Origin: Pirellulimonas nuda
GTDB lineage: Bacteria; Planctomycetota; Planctomycetia; Pirellulales; Lacipirellulaceae
Direction of reading: 5' to 3'
Assembly (NCBI RefSeq): GCF_007750855.1
Contig: NZ_CP036291.1
Coordinates: 3,162,001-3,226,000 of the forward strand
DNA length: 64,000 nucleotides
Shown here: positions 43,272 through 52,834 of the stretch, piece by piece
How the letters are laid out: the number at the start of each line of letters is the position of its first letter
Numbering within the stretch: the stretch's first letter is position 1
Made by a program: the position numbers and the translations under genes
Notes under the pieces: model-generated
The model's database searches: none
What the model saw: the letters and a program-made list of their open reading frames with translations, nothing else
Told to the model about the DNA's origin: nothing

Positions 43272-43946
43272 ATGTGCGATGGTAGGAAAGATTGGCGATG
43301 GCTGGCCGCCACGCTTGCGCTGGGCGCGTTGTGCTCGGCGCCGGCCGTGGCCGCCCCGGTGCGGTCGGTAGAGATCGTTGTCGAGAAGATGTGCTGCCAG
43401 GGTTGCGCCCGAAAGGTGGCCGGCAGCCTGTACACGGCCAAAGGGGTCCGGGGCGTTGAGGCCAACGTGGCGGCGCACACGGTCACCGTTCAGGCCCCGG
43501 CGGGGGGCGCCGCGTCGCTGGGCGCGTTGTGGGAAGCCGTGGTCGCCGGCGACGGGGGGCCGACCGAGATGAGGACCGCCGAGGCGGTCTACCGGCTCAC
43601 GCCCGCGGAAGACCCCAAGGCCGCCGCGGCGGCGCCGTTTGCGATCCGCGTCGAGAACCTGCACTGCCAGGAGTGCGCGCAAAAGATCGCGACGCAGCTC
43701 TACGGGGTGAAGGGAGTGAAGCAGGTGAGCGTGACGATGAACGACGCCACCCTGTTTGTGCAGGCGTCTGCCGAGACGCGGCTCTGCCCCTGGGCCGCGG
43801 TCGACGTGGTGTCGCGGGCGGGGGAACGGGCCGTCGCCGTGACGGGCCCGCACGGAGAACTCACCGTGGAGTGGGCCGCCGAGGCCGCCACGCCATCACA
43901 ACCGCGCCACGCGGTGCGGGCAGCACCAGGAGGGAATGTGCGATGA
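43272..43946 (+). CDS. exported protein with two heavy-metal-associated domains
   Basis: A 224-aa protein with a signal peptide (residues 1-28). There are two HMA (ferredoxin-like) domains: the first with MCCQGC (Cys42-x-x-Cys45), the second with LHCQEC (Cys132-x-x-Cys135). HMA domains of this type carry Cu(I), Hg or Zn between partners. Here both are outside the cytoplasm, unlike most chaperone-type HMA proteins. The stop overlaps the next ATG as ATGA, so the following lipoprotein is co-translated. The ABC-exporter genes follow. A metal relay from this protein to the exporter is plausible but unproven. Confidence 0.8.
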   Translation: MCDGRKDWRWLAATLALGALCSAPAVAAPVRSVEIVVEKMCCQGCARKVAGSLYTAKGVRGVEANVAAHTVTVQAPAGGAASLGALWEAVVAGDGGPTEMRTAEAVYRLTPAEDPKAAAAAPFAIRVENLHCQECAQKIATQLYGVKGVKQVSVTMNDATLFVQASAETRLCPWAAVDVVSRAGERAVAVTGPHGELTVEWAAEAATPSQPRHAVRAAPGGNVR

Positions 43947-44470
43947 GACGACTGAACACAGCTATGACCGGCGCCATCGCGGCGGGCTTCGCCGTCTTGA
44001 TCGGCTGCGGCGCCCCTCAAGCGGGGGCGCCGTTGGCCGGGGCCGACGCCGACGGCAGCGCGTACCTGCTTGCCGAAGAGCCCGACGGCGCCATGGGCGT
44101 CATCCAGGCCCGTGAGGCGGCGCACGATGGCGACCCGATCGTTTTGGTCGGGCGGATCGGGGGCGCCACGAACCCGTGGGTGGAAGGGCGTGCGGCGTTC
44201 ACGCTGCTCGACCCCTCGATGCTTGTCGTTGACGAGAGCCAGGGGATGGGCGAGGGGCAGCTCTGCACCGGCGACTGCTGCGCCACAGAGCGGCAGGCGT
44301 GCACGACGCTCGTCAAGGTGGTCGACCCGCAGGGTCAGCTCGTGGCGGTCGACGCGCGCAAGCTGCTGGGGCTCAAGGAGGCCGACATGGTGGTCGTGTC
44401 GGGAACCGCCAAGAAGGACGAGCTTGGCAACTTCCAATTGTTGGCCACCGGCGTGCACGTACGCCGCTGA
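43943..44470 (+). CDS. Cys-containing OB-fold-like lipoprotein
   Basis: A 175-aa predicted lipoprotein with lipobox LIGC (Cys22). The body begins with GDPIVLVGRIGGATNPWVEGRAAFTLLD and ends with ADMVVVSGTAKKDELGNFQLLATGVHVRR, an OB-fold-like beta layout. A Cys cluster (LCTGDCCATERQAC) sits in the middle and could bind a metal. It overlaps the HMA gene by 4 nt and is 40 bp before the permease gene. Confidence 0.7.
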   Translation: MRRLNTAMTGAIAAGFAVLIGCGAPQAGAPLAGADADGSAYLLAEEPDGAMGVIQAREAAHDGDPIVLVGRIGGATNPWVEGRAAFTLLDPSMLVVDESQGMGEGQLCTGDCCATERQACTTLVKVVDPQGQLVAVDARKLLGLKEADMVVVSGTAKKDELGNFQLLATGVHVRR

Positions 44471-44510
44471 GTAGTTTGATTGGTTTGCGTCTTTACCGAG
44501 AGGTTGATGG

Positions 44511-45680
44511 ATGCTGGGCGCCCGGCTGCTACCCTGGGACTACGGCGTGCGGAACCTGTTCCGCCGGCCCTCCCGCACCACGCTGACGCTCGGCGGCATG
44601 ACGATTGTCGTGCTGCTGGTGCTGGTGGTGGTTGGGTTCATCCGCGGGCTCGAGCGGTCGCTGTCGGCCACCGGGAGCCCCGACGTGGTGTTGGTGTACG
44701 CGCTCTCGTCGGGGGCGGACATCGAGAACTCGTCGATCCCGGGGAGCACCGCCTCGCTGCTCACCGCCAGCGTCGAAGGGGTCCGCAGCCATCACGGGGT
44801 CGAGGCGGTCTCGCCCGAACTGTACTTGGCGACCCGCATCAACGCCGCGGGGATGGCGGAGCCCGGCATGGGGCTGGTCCGGGGCGTGACGACCGCGGCG
44901 CCGCTGGTCCGCGGACAGGTGCAACTGGTCGAGGGGGCGTGGCCGGGGCCCGGCGAGGTGATGGTCGGGCGGCTGGCCTACTCCAAGATTGGCGCCCGTC
45001 AGGAGGATTTGTCGATCGGCCAGGCGCTGAGCTTCGATGGGGCGGATTGGACCATCAGCGGCCGGTTCGCCGCTGCCGGGTCCGCCTTCGAGTCGGAGGT
45101 CTGGGCCCCGCTGGCCGACCTGCAAACCACGCTCAAACGGCAGGACCTCAGCCTCGTTGCGGTCGACATGGATTCGCCCGGCCGGGTGGCGGACGTCGAC
45201 CTGTTCTGCCGTGAACGCGTCGACCTAGAGCTCAAGGCCGTCGCGGAGGCCGACTACTACGCCTCGCTGCAGAAGCACTACCGTCCGGTGCGGCTGCTGG
45301 GGTGGATCGTCGTCGCCCTGGTGGCGGGCTCCGGCGTGTTTGCCGGGCTCAACACCATGTACGGCGCCGTTGTGGGGCGGGTGCGCGAGCTGGCCACGCT
45401 GCAAGCGCTCGGGTTCCGCCGGCGAGCGATCCTGCTGACGCTGGTGCAGGAGGCCACGCTGCTGGCGTGCGCCGGGGCGATCCTGGCCTGCCTGGTCGGC
45501 CTGCTGGTGGTGGACGGCGCCGCGGTCCGGTTCACGATGGGCGCCTTTGCGCTGCGTGTTGACAGCGTCGGCATCGCGATCGCGTGCGGGGTCGCGGCGC
45601 TGCTGGGGGTGCTGGGCGCGCTGCCGCCGGCGGCCAAGGCGATGCGCTTGCCTGTGGTAGAAGCGATCAAGTCGGTCTGA
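44511..45680 (+). CDS. MacB/FtsX-type ABC exporter permease
   Basis: A 389-aa permease with the MacB-like order: N-terminal membrane helix (TLTLGGMTIVVLLVLVVVGFI), a periplasmic domain of about 220 residues, then three FtsX-type helices (LLGWIVVALVAGSGVFAGLNTMYG, RELATLQALGFRRRAILLTLVQEATLLACAGAILACLVGLLVV and the last at about 350-375). Such permeases work as transmembrane signal and force transmitters with an ATPase and periplasmic adaptor, both encoded next. Confidence 0.87.
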   Translation: MLGARLLPWDYGVRNLFRRPSRTTLTLGGMTIVVLLVLVVVGFIRGLERSLSATGSPDVVLVYALSSGADIENSSIPGSTASLLTASVEGVRSHHGVEAVSPELYLATRINAAGMAEPGMGLVRGVTTAAPLVRGQVQLVEGAWPGPGEVMVGRLAYSKIGARQEDLSIGQALSFDGADWTISGRFAAAGSAFESEVWAPLADLQTTLKRQDLSLVAVDMDSPGRVADVDLFCRERVDLELKAVAEADYYASLQKHYRPVRLLGWIVVALVAGSGVFAGLNTMYGAVVGRVRELATLQALGFRRRAILLTLVQEATLLACAGAILACLVGLLVVDGAAVRFTMGAFALRVDSVGIAIACGVAALLGVLGALPPAAKAMRLPVVEAIKSV

Positions 45681-45706
45681 GAACCGCTGCTGCTTAGAAC
45701 ACAACG

Positions 45707-47320
45707 ATGCCCGATACTTCCTCAAAACTCGACCTCCGACAACTCGCTGTTGAGCGCGACGCGCCGGCCGCTGCGCCTGCCCCGCGGTCACGCGCCTGGC
45801 TGACGCGGTACGTCGTGCCGGCCGCGATCCTGGCGGGCTTCCTCGCTCTGTTCGGCTGGGCCGCACGGGACAGCTTCTTGCCGGCCACGCCGGTTACGGT
45901 GACCCCCGTCGTGGTGTCGCAGGCCCAGGTGCGGCAAGAGGGGACCCCCTTGTTCCAGGCGGCGGGGTGGATCGAACCACGGCCATCGCCCGTCACGGCC
46001 TCGGCGCTGGCGCCCGGCGTGATCAGCGAGGTCCTAGTCGTCGAGGGGCAGCACGTCAAGCTTGGCGAGCCGGTCGCCACGCTGATCGATACCGACGCCC
46101 GGCTGGCGCTGAGGGCCGCCCAAGCCCGGCACGAGCTGCAGCTGGCCGACGTGCGCAGCGCCGAGGCAGAGCTGGCGGCCGCCAACGTTAACCTGGCGCG
46201 TCCCTTCGCCCAGCAGGCGGCATTGGCGGACGCCCAGACGAACGTGGCGAAGATCGAGCTCGAACTCGGCAACCTGCCGTTCGCCGTCGAGGCGGCCGTC
46301 ACCCGCCGCAATCTGGCCGCGGAGAACCTCCGACGCAAGCAGCTTGCCGGGGGCGCCATCCCGGGGCGGATGCTGCGCGAAGCCCAGGCCGAGCTAGACA
46401 CGGCCGAGACCGCGGTCCGCGAGCTTTCTGCCCGGGAGCCCGCGTTGCGGTCGCAGCTCAAGTCGCTTGGAGAGAAACGCACGGCGCTGTCGGAAGGACT
46501 CTCGCTGTTGACCGAACCCACCCGCGCCGTCGCCGCGGCCCAGGCCGCCCTTTCGGCCGCCAAGGCGCGGGCGGATCAGACCGCGCTGGGGGTAGAATCG
46601 GCCCGGCTGCAGCTCGAGCGGATGGTGGTCCGTTCCCCGATCGACGGCTGCGTGCTCAGCCTCGACGCGCGGCCGGGGCAATGGCTCTCGGGGGTGGGCT
46701 CCGGCGCCCCCCGCGGCGGGAGCGCGGTTGTCGGCATGTACGACCCGCGGCGGCTGCAGGTGCGTGTCGACGTGCGATTGGAAGACGTCCCCAAGGTGCA
46801 GATCGGGCAGCCGGCCCTGATCGAGACCGCGGCGCTCACCAGCGCGATCGCGGGGGAGGTGATCTCGGTGACGACGCTGGCAGACATCCAGAAGAACACG
46901 CTGCAGGTGAAGGTGGCGATCAACGACCCGCCGGCGGTAATCAAGCCAGAGATGCTCGGCAAGGTGACGTTCGTCGCCCCCGCTGGGCCCGAGGCCGAGA
47001 CGATCGCGGGGGGGGCGCCGCTGCGGATGTTCATCCCGCAAGCGCTGGTGGGCGGCGAGCCGGGAAGCGCCAGCGTGTGGGTCGCGGACCTCTCCGCCAG
47101 CGTCGCCCGGAAGAGGTCGGTCGAGATCGCTCGCGGGGCGACCGACACCGGCCTGGTGGAGGTGCAGCGCGGCCTGCAGCCGACCGACAAGCTGATCGTG
47201 GAGGGACGCGGTTCCCTGTCCGAGGGGGACCGCATCCGGGTCAGGGCCGAAGAGCGCGTCGCGGCGGGCGTCGGCGCGACGCCGCTGCCGTCTGCGCGCG
47301 TGGCTGTCGCGAGCGAATAA
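45707..47320 (+). CDS. HlyD/MacA-type periplasmic adaptor
   Basis: A 537-aa membrane-fusion protein. A cytoplasmic tail and one membrane helix ([19 protein letters not shown]) are followed by a lipoyl half-motif ([29 protein letters not shown]), a long coiled coil (about residues 120-300) and the returning lipoyl half ([24 protein letters not shown]), then beta-barrel and membrane-proximal domains. It links an inner-membrane exporter to the outer envelope. No TolC-like gene is in the window. Confidence 0.88.
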   Translation: MPDTSSKLDLRQLAVERDAPAAAPAPRSRAWLTRYVVPAAILAGFLALFGWAARDSFLPATPVTVTPVVVSQAQVRQEGTPLFQAAGWIEPRPSPVTASALAPGVISEVLVVEGQHVKLGEPVATLIDTDARLALRAAQARHELQLADVRSAEAELAAANVNLARPFAQQAALADAQTNVAKIELELGNLPFAVEAAVTRRNLAAENLRRKQLAGGAIPGRMLREAQAELDTAETAVRELSAREPALRSQLKSLGEKRTALSEGLSLLTEPTRAVAAAQAALSAAKARADQTALGVESARLQLERMVVRSPIDGCVLSLDARPGQWLSGVGSGAPRGGSAVVGMYDPRRLQVRVDVRLEDVPKVQIGQPALIETAALTSAIAGEVISVTTLADIQKNTLQVKVAINDPPAVIKPEMLGKVTFVAPAGPEAETIAGGAPLRMFIPQALVGGEPGSASVWVADLSASVARKRSVEIARGATDTGLVEVQRGLQPTDKLIVEGRGSLSEGDRIRVRAEERVAAGVGATPLPSARVAVASE

Positions 47321-47345
47321 CTCACACGGACCAAGGAACCCACCC

Positions 47346-48056
47346 ATGCCGCTTGTTGAAGTCGTCGACCTGACGAAAGAATACGCCAACGGCGAAGAGT
47401 TGATCCGCCCGCTGGACGGCGTGAGCCTGACGGTGGAACAGCGGGACTACGTGTCGTTGATGGGCGCCAGCGGGTCGGGCAAGAGCACGCTGCTGAACCT
47501 GATCGCCGGCATCGACACCGCCACGTCGGGGGAGGTGGTCATCGCCGGCACCGACATCACCCGCCTGTCGCGCGGCAGGCTGGCGGACTGGCGGGCGCGG
47601 CACATCGGCTACGTGTTCCAGACGCACAACCTGATCCCGGTGCTCACCGCCTACGAGAACATCGAGCTGCCCCTGCTGCTGCTGAAGATGTCGGCCGCCG
47701 AGCGTCGCAAGCGGGTCGGCGTCGCCATGGAGGCGGTCGACCTGACCTCGCGTGCGTCGCACTACCCACGGCAGCTCTCCGGCGGGCAGGAGCAGCGCGT
47801 GGGCATCGCCCGCGCGATCGTGGCCAACCCCACGCTCGTGGTTGCGGACGAGCCGACCGGGAGCCTCGACGACGAAACCACCGAGCAGATCTTGACGCTG
47901 CTGAGCCGTGTGAACGACGAGCTGGGGATGACGCTGCTGATGGTCACCCACGACGCCGAGGCGGGCCAGCGGGCGAAACGCCGGATCCGCCTCGAGCGCG
48001 GCCGCCTTGTAGAGAACGGCCGCGACACCGCCGCCAAGAGCCTCCGGACCGCCTAG
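47346..48056 (+). CDS. ABC transporter ATP-binding protein (LolD/MacB type)
   Basis: A 236-aa ATPase with Walker [10 protein letters not shown] (near residue 41), Q-loop [22 protein letters not shown], signature [15 protein letters not shown], Walker [13 protein letters not shown] and H-switch [12 protein letters not shown]. The sequence class matches LolD/MacB/DevA ATPases that pair with FtsX-type permeases. It begins 25 bp after the adaptor and ends one base before the second permease. Confidence 0.93.
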   Translation: MPLVEVVDLTKEYANGEELIRPLDGVSLTVEQRDYVSLMGASGSGKSTLLNLIAGIDTATSGEVVIAGTDITRLSRGRLADWRARHIGYVFQTHNLIPVLTAYENIELPLLLLKMSAAERRKRVGVAMEAVDLTSRASHYPRQLSGGQEQRVGIARAIVANPTLVVADEPTGSLDDETTEQILTLLSRVNDELGMTLLMVTHDAEAGQRAKRRIRLERGRLVENGRDTAAKSLRTA

Positions 48057-48057
48057 C

Positions 48058-49200
48058 ATGATCAAGTTCTTCCCCTACGTCGTGAAGAGCATGTGGCGCC
48101 ACCGGGCCCGCACGCTGCTCACCGTCAGCGGCACCGCGGTGGCGATGCTCGTCTTCTGCTTCATCGGCGCCGTGCAGCAGGGGATGCTGGCGCTCACCCA
48201 AGGAGAGGACGCCGGCGGAACGCTGATCGTTTTCCAAGAGAACCGCTTCTGCCCGCAGAGCAGCCGTCTGCCCCAGGACTACGCCGGCGCCATCGAGAAA
48301 CTGCCGGGCGTTGCGGGGGTCACGCCCGTGAAGGTGTTCACCAACAACTGCCGCGCGAGCCTCGACGCGATCGTCTTTCAAGGGATGCCGCCGGACGACC
48401 TCCGCCAGGCCCGCGACCTGACGCTCCGCCAAGGGGACTGGGGCGCGTTTGCCGGGCAAGACGACGCGGCGCTGGTGGGGGTCGACATCGCCGCGCGGCG
48501 CGGGCTGTCGGTCGGCGACAAGTTCACAATCGGCGGCGTGTCGGTAGTGGTGCGGGGCGTCTTCGAGTCCGGCATCGCGGCTCAGAACAACCTGATCTAC
48601 ACCCAGCTAGAGTTCTTGCAGCGGGCCCGCGGGGCGGACGATGTCGGCACGGTGACGATGTTCGAGGTCCGGCTTCAGGAGGGCGCTGACGCCGACCGGT
48701 TGGCGAAACTAATCGATCAGGAGTTCCACAACGGCCCGGTCGGCACGACCACCCGCACCAAAGGTGTGTTCCAGGCAGACACGCTGGCCGACCTGGCCGA
48801 GCTGATCGGCTTCGTCCATTGGCTCGGCTACGCCTGCGTGGGGCTGGTGCTCTCTCTGGTAGCGACGACCACCGTGATGGCGGTGCAGGACCGCATCAAG
48901 GAGCACGCCGTGCTGCAGACGCTCGGCCTGAGGCCGGGGCGTGTTTTTGGGCTCGTCATGACCGAGAGCGTCTTGTTGAGCACGATCGGCGGCCTCCTCG
49001 GCGCCGTGGGTGGGCTGCTCCTGCTGGGTTCAACCGGCATGTCGATCGCGGCCGAAGGGGTCACCATCGCCTTCGAGCCCTCGCCCGTGCTGGCGGCCCA
49101 GGGGGTGCTAGTGGCGCTGGCCGTCGGCGTGCTGGCGGGGATCGCGCCCGGCTGGACCGCGGCCCAAACCCAGATCGTTTCTGCCTTGCGGCACGCCTAG
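48058..49200 (+). CDS. MacB/FtsX-type ABC exporter permease, second
   Basis: A 380-aa permease: N-terminal helix ([26 protein letters not shown]), periplasmic domain (about 50-250) and three C-terminal helices ([78 protein letters not shown]). With the first permease it forms a heterodimer for the shared ATPase. Its start follows the ATPase stop by one base. Confidence 0.88.
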   Translation: MIKFFPYVVKSMWRHRARTLLTVSGTAVAMLVFCFIGAVQQGMLALTQGEDAGGTLIVFQENRFCPQSSRLPQDYAGAIEKLPGVAGVTPVKVFTNNCRASLDAIVFQGMPPDDLRQARDLTLRQGDWGAFAGQDDAALVGVDIAARRGLSVGDKFTIGGVSVVVRGVFESGIAAQNNLIYTQLEFLQRARGADDVGTVTMFEVRLQEGADADRLAKLIDQEFHNGPVGTTTRTKGVFQADTLADLAELIGFVHWLGYACVGLVLSLVATTTVMAVQDRIKEHAVLQTLGLRPGRVFGLVMTESVLLSTIGGLLGAVGGLLLLGSTGMSIAAEGVTIAFEPSPVLAAQGVLVALAVGVLAGIAPGWTAAQTQIVSALRHA

Positions 49201-49301
49201 CACGCCCCCGCAGGCCCGCGCCGCGGAGTCTGGCGCCGGAAGTGCGTCCTGCCCTGCCCGTGCGTGATTCACGGGACTCGACTCGGGCAGGTGGTCGGAA
49301 G

Positions 49302-50852
49302 ATGGCGTTATTGAGCGGCAAGCAACCAAGGCGCCCGTCTGGCAACCAGATCGATCTCCATCTCATTTCGCGCCCTGCGCCGCGAGGCATTTGTCACGCA
49401 GCAGCCCGTTTGAGCCTGATGCTCGCCCTCTGCGTGCCCGCCTGCGACGCGCTGGCCCAGCCGCCGGCCGATCCCGCCCCGCCGGCCGACAGCGGCGACG
49501 CGGCGCCGACCCCCGAGGCCCCCGCTCGGGTCAGCGTTGAGCCGATCTCCGACGACGCAGACATCGCCAAGCGGCTGCAGCGGATCCTGCGGGCGACCGG
49601 CTGGTTCCGCGACCCCGTGGTCCGCGTCGATGAGGGGGTCGCGTTCCTCGAAGGGGCCACCGGGGACGCCGATCGCAAGGCCTGGGCGCAGCAGTTGGCG
49701 TCGAAGACCGACGACGTGGTGGCGGTGGTTAACAACATCAAACTCGACCGCCCCAGCATGTTCGACCTCTCGCCCGCCAGGGCCAACCTCGAAGACCTGC
49801 TGCGCGGGGCGATCCAGACCACCCCGACGCTGATCGTGGCGGCGCTGCTGTTCGCGGCGACCTGGCTGGCGGCGCGCCTTGCAGCGCGCGTGGCGCGGAA
49901 CGTCGCCGAGCGACGCATCGACAACACGCTGCTCAGGGGCGTGCTGTCTAAGGCGGCCGCGATCCCCGTGCTGCTGCTCGGCGCGTACCTGGCGCTGCGC
50001 GTCTCGGGGCTGACCCGCTTGGCGGTCACGGTGCTGGGGGGTACGGGGGTGCTGGGGATCGTGCTCGGCATCGCCTTCCGCGACATCGCGGAGAACTTCC
50101 TGGCCAGCATCCTGATCAGCATCCAACGCCCGTTTCAGACCGGCGACCTGGTGACCATCGACGATCGCCAGGGCTTCGTGCAGATGGTGACCACCCGCGG
50201 CACGCTGATCATGACGCTCGACGGCGACCACGTGCAGATCCCCAACGCGCTGGTCTACAAGAGCGTCATCGTCAACTCGTCGGCCAACCCCAACCAGCGT
50301 TTGAGCTTCGTAGTGGGCGTCGATTACGGCGACTCGGCGTCGCGGGCTCAGCGGTCGGTGCTCGAGGCGGTGAGCCTACACGAGGCGGTGCTACGCGACC
50401 CAGAGCCGTTGGTGCTGGTCGACGGGCTGGCGTCTTCGACGGTGAACCTGCGGGTCTTCTTTTGGATCAACCGCGCGGAGTACAGCCCGTTGAAGGTGCG
50501 TTCTGCCGTGCTCCGGCAGGTGAAGCGGCGGCTGCAATCGGACGGCTTTACGCTGCCGGACGAATCGCGCGAGCTGATCTTCCCGCAGGGGGTGCCGATC
50601 CGTTGGCTGGGCGAACCACCGCCCGGTGGGGCGGGAGGCGGGCCCGACAAGCGGCGCGAAGAGCCCGCATTGAACGCCGCCGCTGGGGCCGTACGGCAAT
50701 CAGTCGATCCCGACGAGTCGGAAGCCGGGGCCACCAAGGCCGAAGGGGGGTTGGTGTCCGAGAAGAAAGAAATCGAAGACCAGGCCGCCGCCTCGCGGCC
50801 GCTTCAGGACGGCGACCCGCTGCTCGCTGCGCCGGCGGTTGCGGCCCGCTAG
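49302..50852 (+). CDS. BON-domain MscS-family mechanosensitive channel
   Basis: A 516-aa protein. Residues up to about 50 act as signal/anchor, followed by a Pro-rich linker, a BON-like domain (DADIAKRLQRILRATGWFRDPVVRVDEGVAFLEGATGDADRKAWAQQLA), three membrane helices (TPTLIVAALLFAATWLAARLAARVA, VLSKAAAIPVLLLGAYLALRVSG) and the MscS core (VTVLGGTGVLGIVLGIAFRDIAENFLASILISIQRPFQTGDLV). The cytoplasmic beta/alpha domain completes it. MscS channels release solutes on hypo-osmotic shock. An alternative start at 49419 gives a cleaner signal peptide. Confidence 0.88.
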   Translation: MALLSGKQPRRPSGNQIDLHLISRPAPRGICHAAARLSLMLALCVPACDALAQPPADPAPPADSGDAAPTPEAPARVSVEPISDDADIAKRLQRILRATGWFRDPVVRVDEGVAFLEGATGDADRKAWAQQLASKTDDVVAVVNNIKLDRPSMFDLSPARANLEDLLRGAIQTTPTLIVAALLFAATWLAARLAARVARNVAERRIDNTLLRGVLSKAAAIPVLLLGAYLALRVSGLTRLAVTVLGGTGVLGIVLGIAFRDIAENFLASILISIQRPFQTGDLVTIDDRQGFVQMVTTRGTLIMTLDGDHVQIPNALVYKSVIVNSSANPNQRLSFVVGVDYGDSASRAQRSVLEAVSLHEAVLRDPEPLVLVDGLASSTVNLRVFFWINRAEYSPLKVRSAVLRQVKRRLQSDGFTLPDESRELIFPQGVPIRWLGEPPPGGAGGGPDKRREEPALNAAAGAVRQSVDPDESEAGATKAEGGLVSEKKEIEDQAAASRPLQDGDPLLAAPAVAAR

Positions 50853-50890
50853 GGGCGTGGCGCCACGGCAGCGTTGCGAGGTCCCGCTCC

Positions 50891-52720
50891 CTAGCGTTCC
50901 GTTTGAGCTCCGGCGGCGGGCAGAGAAGGCTTCCCCTGGCCGTTGGCTACCGTCACGCGGATCGAATTGCTCACCCCTTGCCTGGAGAAGGCCTGCGCGG
51001 ACCGCGCCGCGAGCGGGTAGGCATCGTCCCATGAGTAGACCGAGATCCGGGCGGACCCCGGCTTGTGGGGGGTCAGCTCGCCGAACTTGTTGATCGACGC
51101 AACCGCCGGGTCGTCTGACTCCCAGATCACGTTGCGTCGCGTGGCGCTTGGCGGGGTCACACGGCATTGCAGCCGGCGGGTTTCGCCCGGCGCCGTGGAG
51201 AAGCCGCCGGAAGATATCTTCAGGCCCGCTACCGGGACGTAGGCGTTGGCGTCGATGATCGCCTGCAGCTCGTCGAAGGCGCCCTTCTGCTCTGCATCGA
51301 GCTCCGCCCTGTCGAGGCCGCTGCGATGGACGTGCGCCCAAGCAACCTTCACCTGCCGGTCTCCCGCCGTCTCTAGCGGATCGGTGCGGAGGTCGAAGAA
51401 CCGGCCCGTTGGGAAGTTGGCGTGGGGGGCGTAGCGCTTGAACCGCTTATTGAACGCGTACTCCATCACGATGGAGGGGTCGCTCCACTCGTTGTTGGCG
51501 TTGTACCAGGTGTAGATGTGCCGCCTGGGCTCGCCCGCGGCCCCGGTCGCCTGCGGCCAGAAGCTGACGCCGTCGATGGCGCCGGGGTCGTCGATCGCGA
51601 TCCCGGCTGCTTCACACAGCGTCGGGTAGATGTCCGTGACGTCGATCAGCCCCGCGTAGCTCCGGTACCGCGTCCCATCGGGCGCCGAAGGGATGACGCC
51701 CGGGTAGGAGAGTACCAGCGGGACGTGGAGCCCGTTGTCCTTGTTCCCCCCCTTCCCGCCGGGGTACTGCGTGCCGTCGGGCAAGACGTGGGTAAACGGC
51801 TCCTTGGTGCCGTTATCTCCCATGACGACGATCAGGGTATTCTCTCGCAGCCCGCACGCCTGGAGCTTGTCGACCACGTTGCCGATCAGCTTGTCTGCGT
51901 AGGCGAGCATGTCTGGGAAGTAGCGGCGATCGTCGCCGACCACGCCGTCCCGGTTACGCTTCTGCTGGGTGAAGTTGTCGAACACCGAGTGAGGCTCGGT
52001 GTCGGGCGTCGGCTTGTGCTCGTCGTGCACCAGCAGCATGGGGTAGTACAAGAAGAACGGCTCGTCCTGGTGCTCGTCGATAAAGTCCACGGCGAGGCGG
52101 TTGCAGATGTCGGGGCCGTACCAGCGCCGGCCCGTTTGGGGATCGACGTCGCTGCGGCCCGTGTAGTCGTGGACCTGTCCGTTGATCACCAGGGTTGGAT
52201 TGATGTAGCGTTGCTCTTCGCCCACCACGTCGAAGCATCCGAACTCGTCCCAGCCGAACTCGTAGATGTAGTCCTTGGCCGGGATCTCTCGCGTCCCACG
52301 CGTCTGCTTCCACTTGCCGAACATGCCCGTGGCGTAGCCGGCTCGCTTGAAGACGTCGCCGAACGTGATCTGCGAGGCGTGAAGCGACTTCGGCCGTACG
52401 AAGTTGCGGCTGTTGTACTGACCCGTCATCAAGGCGACGCGGGTCGCCTCGCACAGCGGGTAGACGAACGCGTTGTCACAACGCAGCCCCTTGGAGGCGA
52501 TCTGGTCGATCCGTGGTGTGGAAAAGGCCTGATCGCGGAAACGGCCCGACTGCTCGCTCAAGCGGTCGGCGCCGTAGGCGGTGACTCCGTAGAGGCCCAG
52601 GTCGTCGATGAGGATCAGCACAACGTTCGGCCGCGCCGCGTCCGCGGGGCTTGCCCAGACCAGCATCGGGAGCAACACAGCAGAGAACCGTGCGAGGATG
52701 GCCGCAGTACGAGTGGGCAC
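50891..52720 (-). CDS. secreted sulfatase with C-terminal Ig-like domain
   Basis: A 609-aa S1-type sulfatase. Signal peptide 1-28; metal ligands Asp39-Asp40 in ILIDDLG; the formylglycine motif is C90-E-A-T-R94, which fits C-x-A/P-x-R; the second metal motif is VVMGDNGTKEPFT, and GGKGGNKDNGLHVPLVLSYPG follows. Residues 535-600 look like a bacterial Ig-like (BIG2) domain (VIWESDDPAVASINKFGELTPHKPGSA). It should remove sulfate esters from polysaccharide sugars outside the cytoplasm, after formylglycine activation. It lies downstream of a KDG-kinase-like gene. Confidence 0.9.
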   Translation of the reverse strand: MPTRTAAILARFSAVLLPMLVWASPADAARPNVVLILIDDLGLYGVTAYGADRLSEQSGRFRDQAFSTPRIDQIASKGLRCDNAFVYPLCEATRVALMTGQYNSRNFVRPKSLHASQITFGDVFKRAGYATGMFGKWKQTRGTREIPAKDYIYEFGWDEFGCFDVVGEEQRYINPTLVINGQVHDYTGRSDVDPQTGRRWYGPDICNRLAVDFIDEHQDEPFFLYYPMLLVHDEHKPTPDTEPHSVFDNFTQQKRNRDGVVGDDRRYFPDMLAYADKLIGNVVDKLQACGLRENTLIVVMGDNGTKEPFTHVLPDGTQYPGGKGGNKDNGLHVPLVLSYPGVIPSAPDGTRYRSYAGLIDVTDIYPTLCEAAGIAIDDPGAIDGVSFWPQATGAAGEPRRHIYTWYNANNEWSDPSIVMEYAFNKRFKRYAPHANFPTGRFFDLRTDPLETAGDRQVKVAWAHVHRSGLDRAELDAEQKGAFDELQAIIDANAYVPVAGLKISSGGFSTAPGETRRLQCRVTPPSATRRNVIWESDDPAVASINKFGELTPHKPGSARISVYSWDDAYPLAARSAQAFSRQGVSNSIRVTVANGQGKPSLPAAGAQTER

Positions 52721-52834
52721 AGAGGAGCCTCCTTTAACGAGGGGGGATTTAACCGATTGTCGGCGCCGCGGGGCAGGCCGCTGCGAAGACGCGACGGGTG
52801 CGCGGCGTGTGGTTTTGAGTGAGGCCGCCGGAGG

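Noticed and set aside
49253-49291. Hairpin (cctgcccg/cgggcagg) between the permease and MscS genes
   Set aside because: Stem of only 8 bp with a nested alternative and no U-tract; too weak to call a terminator.
48819-49301. N-terminal extension of the MscS gene into the second permease gene
   Set aside because: The extension overlaps the conserved end of the permease and reads as shadow sequence; the ATG at 49302 or 49419 fits a signal/anchor.
51422-52822. A 466-codon plus-strand frame opposite the sulfatase gene
   Set aside because: Val/Arg-rich shadow of the sulfatase, with no signal or family match.
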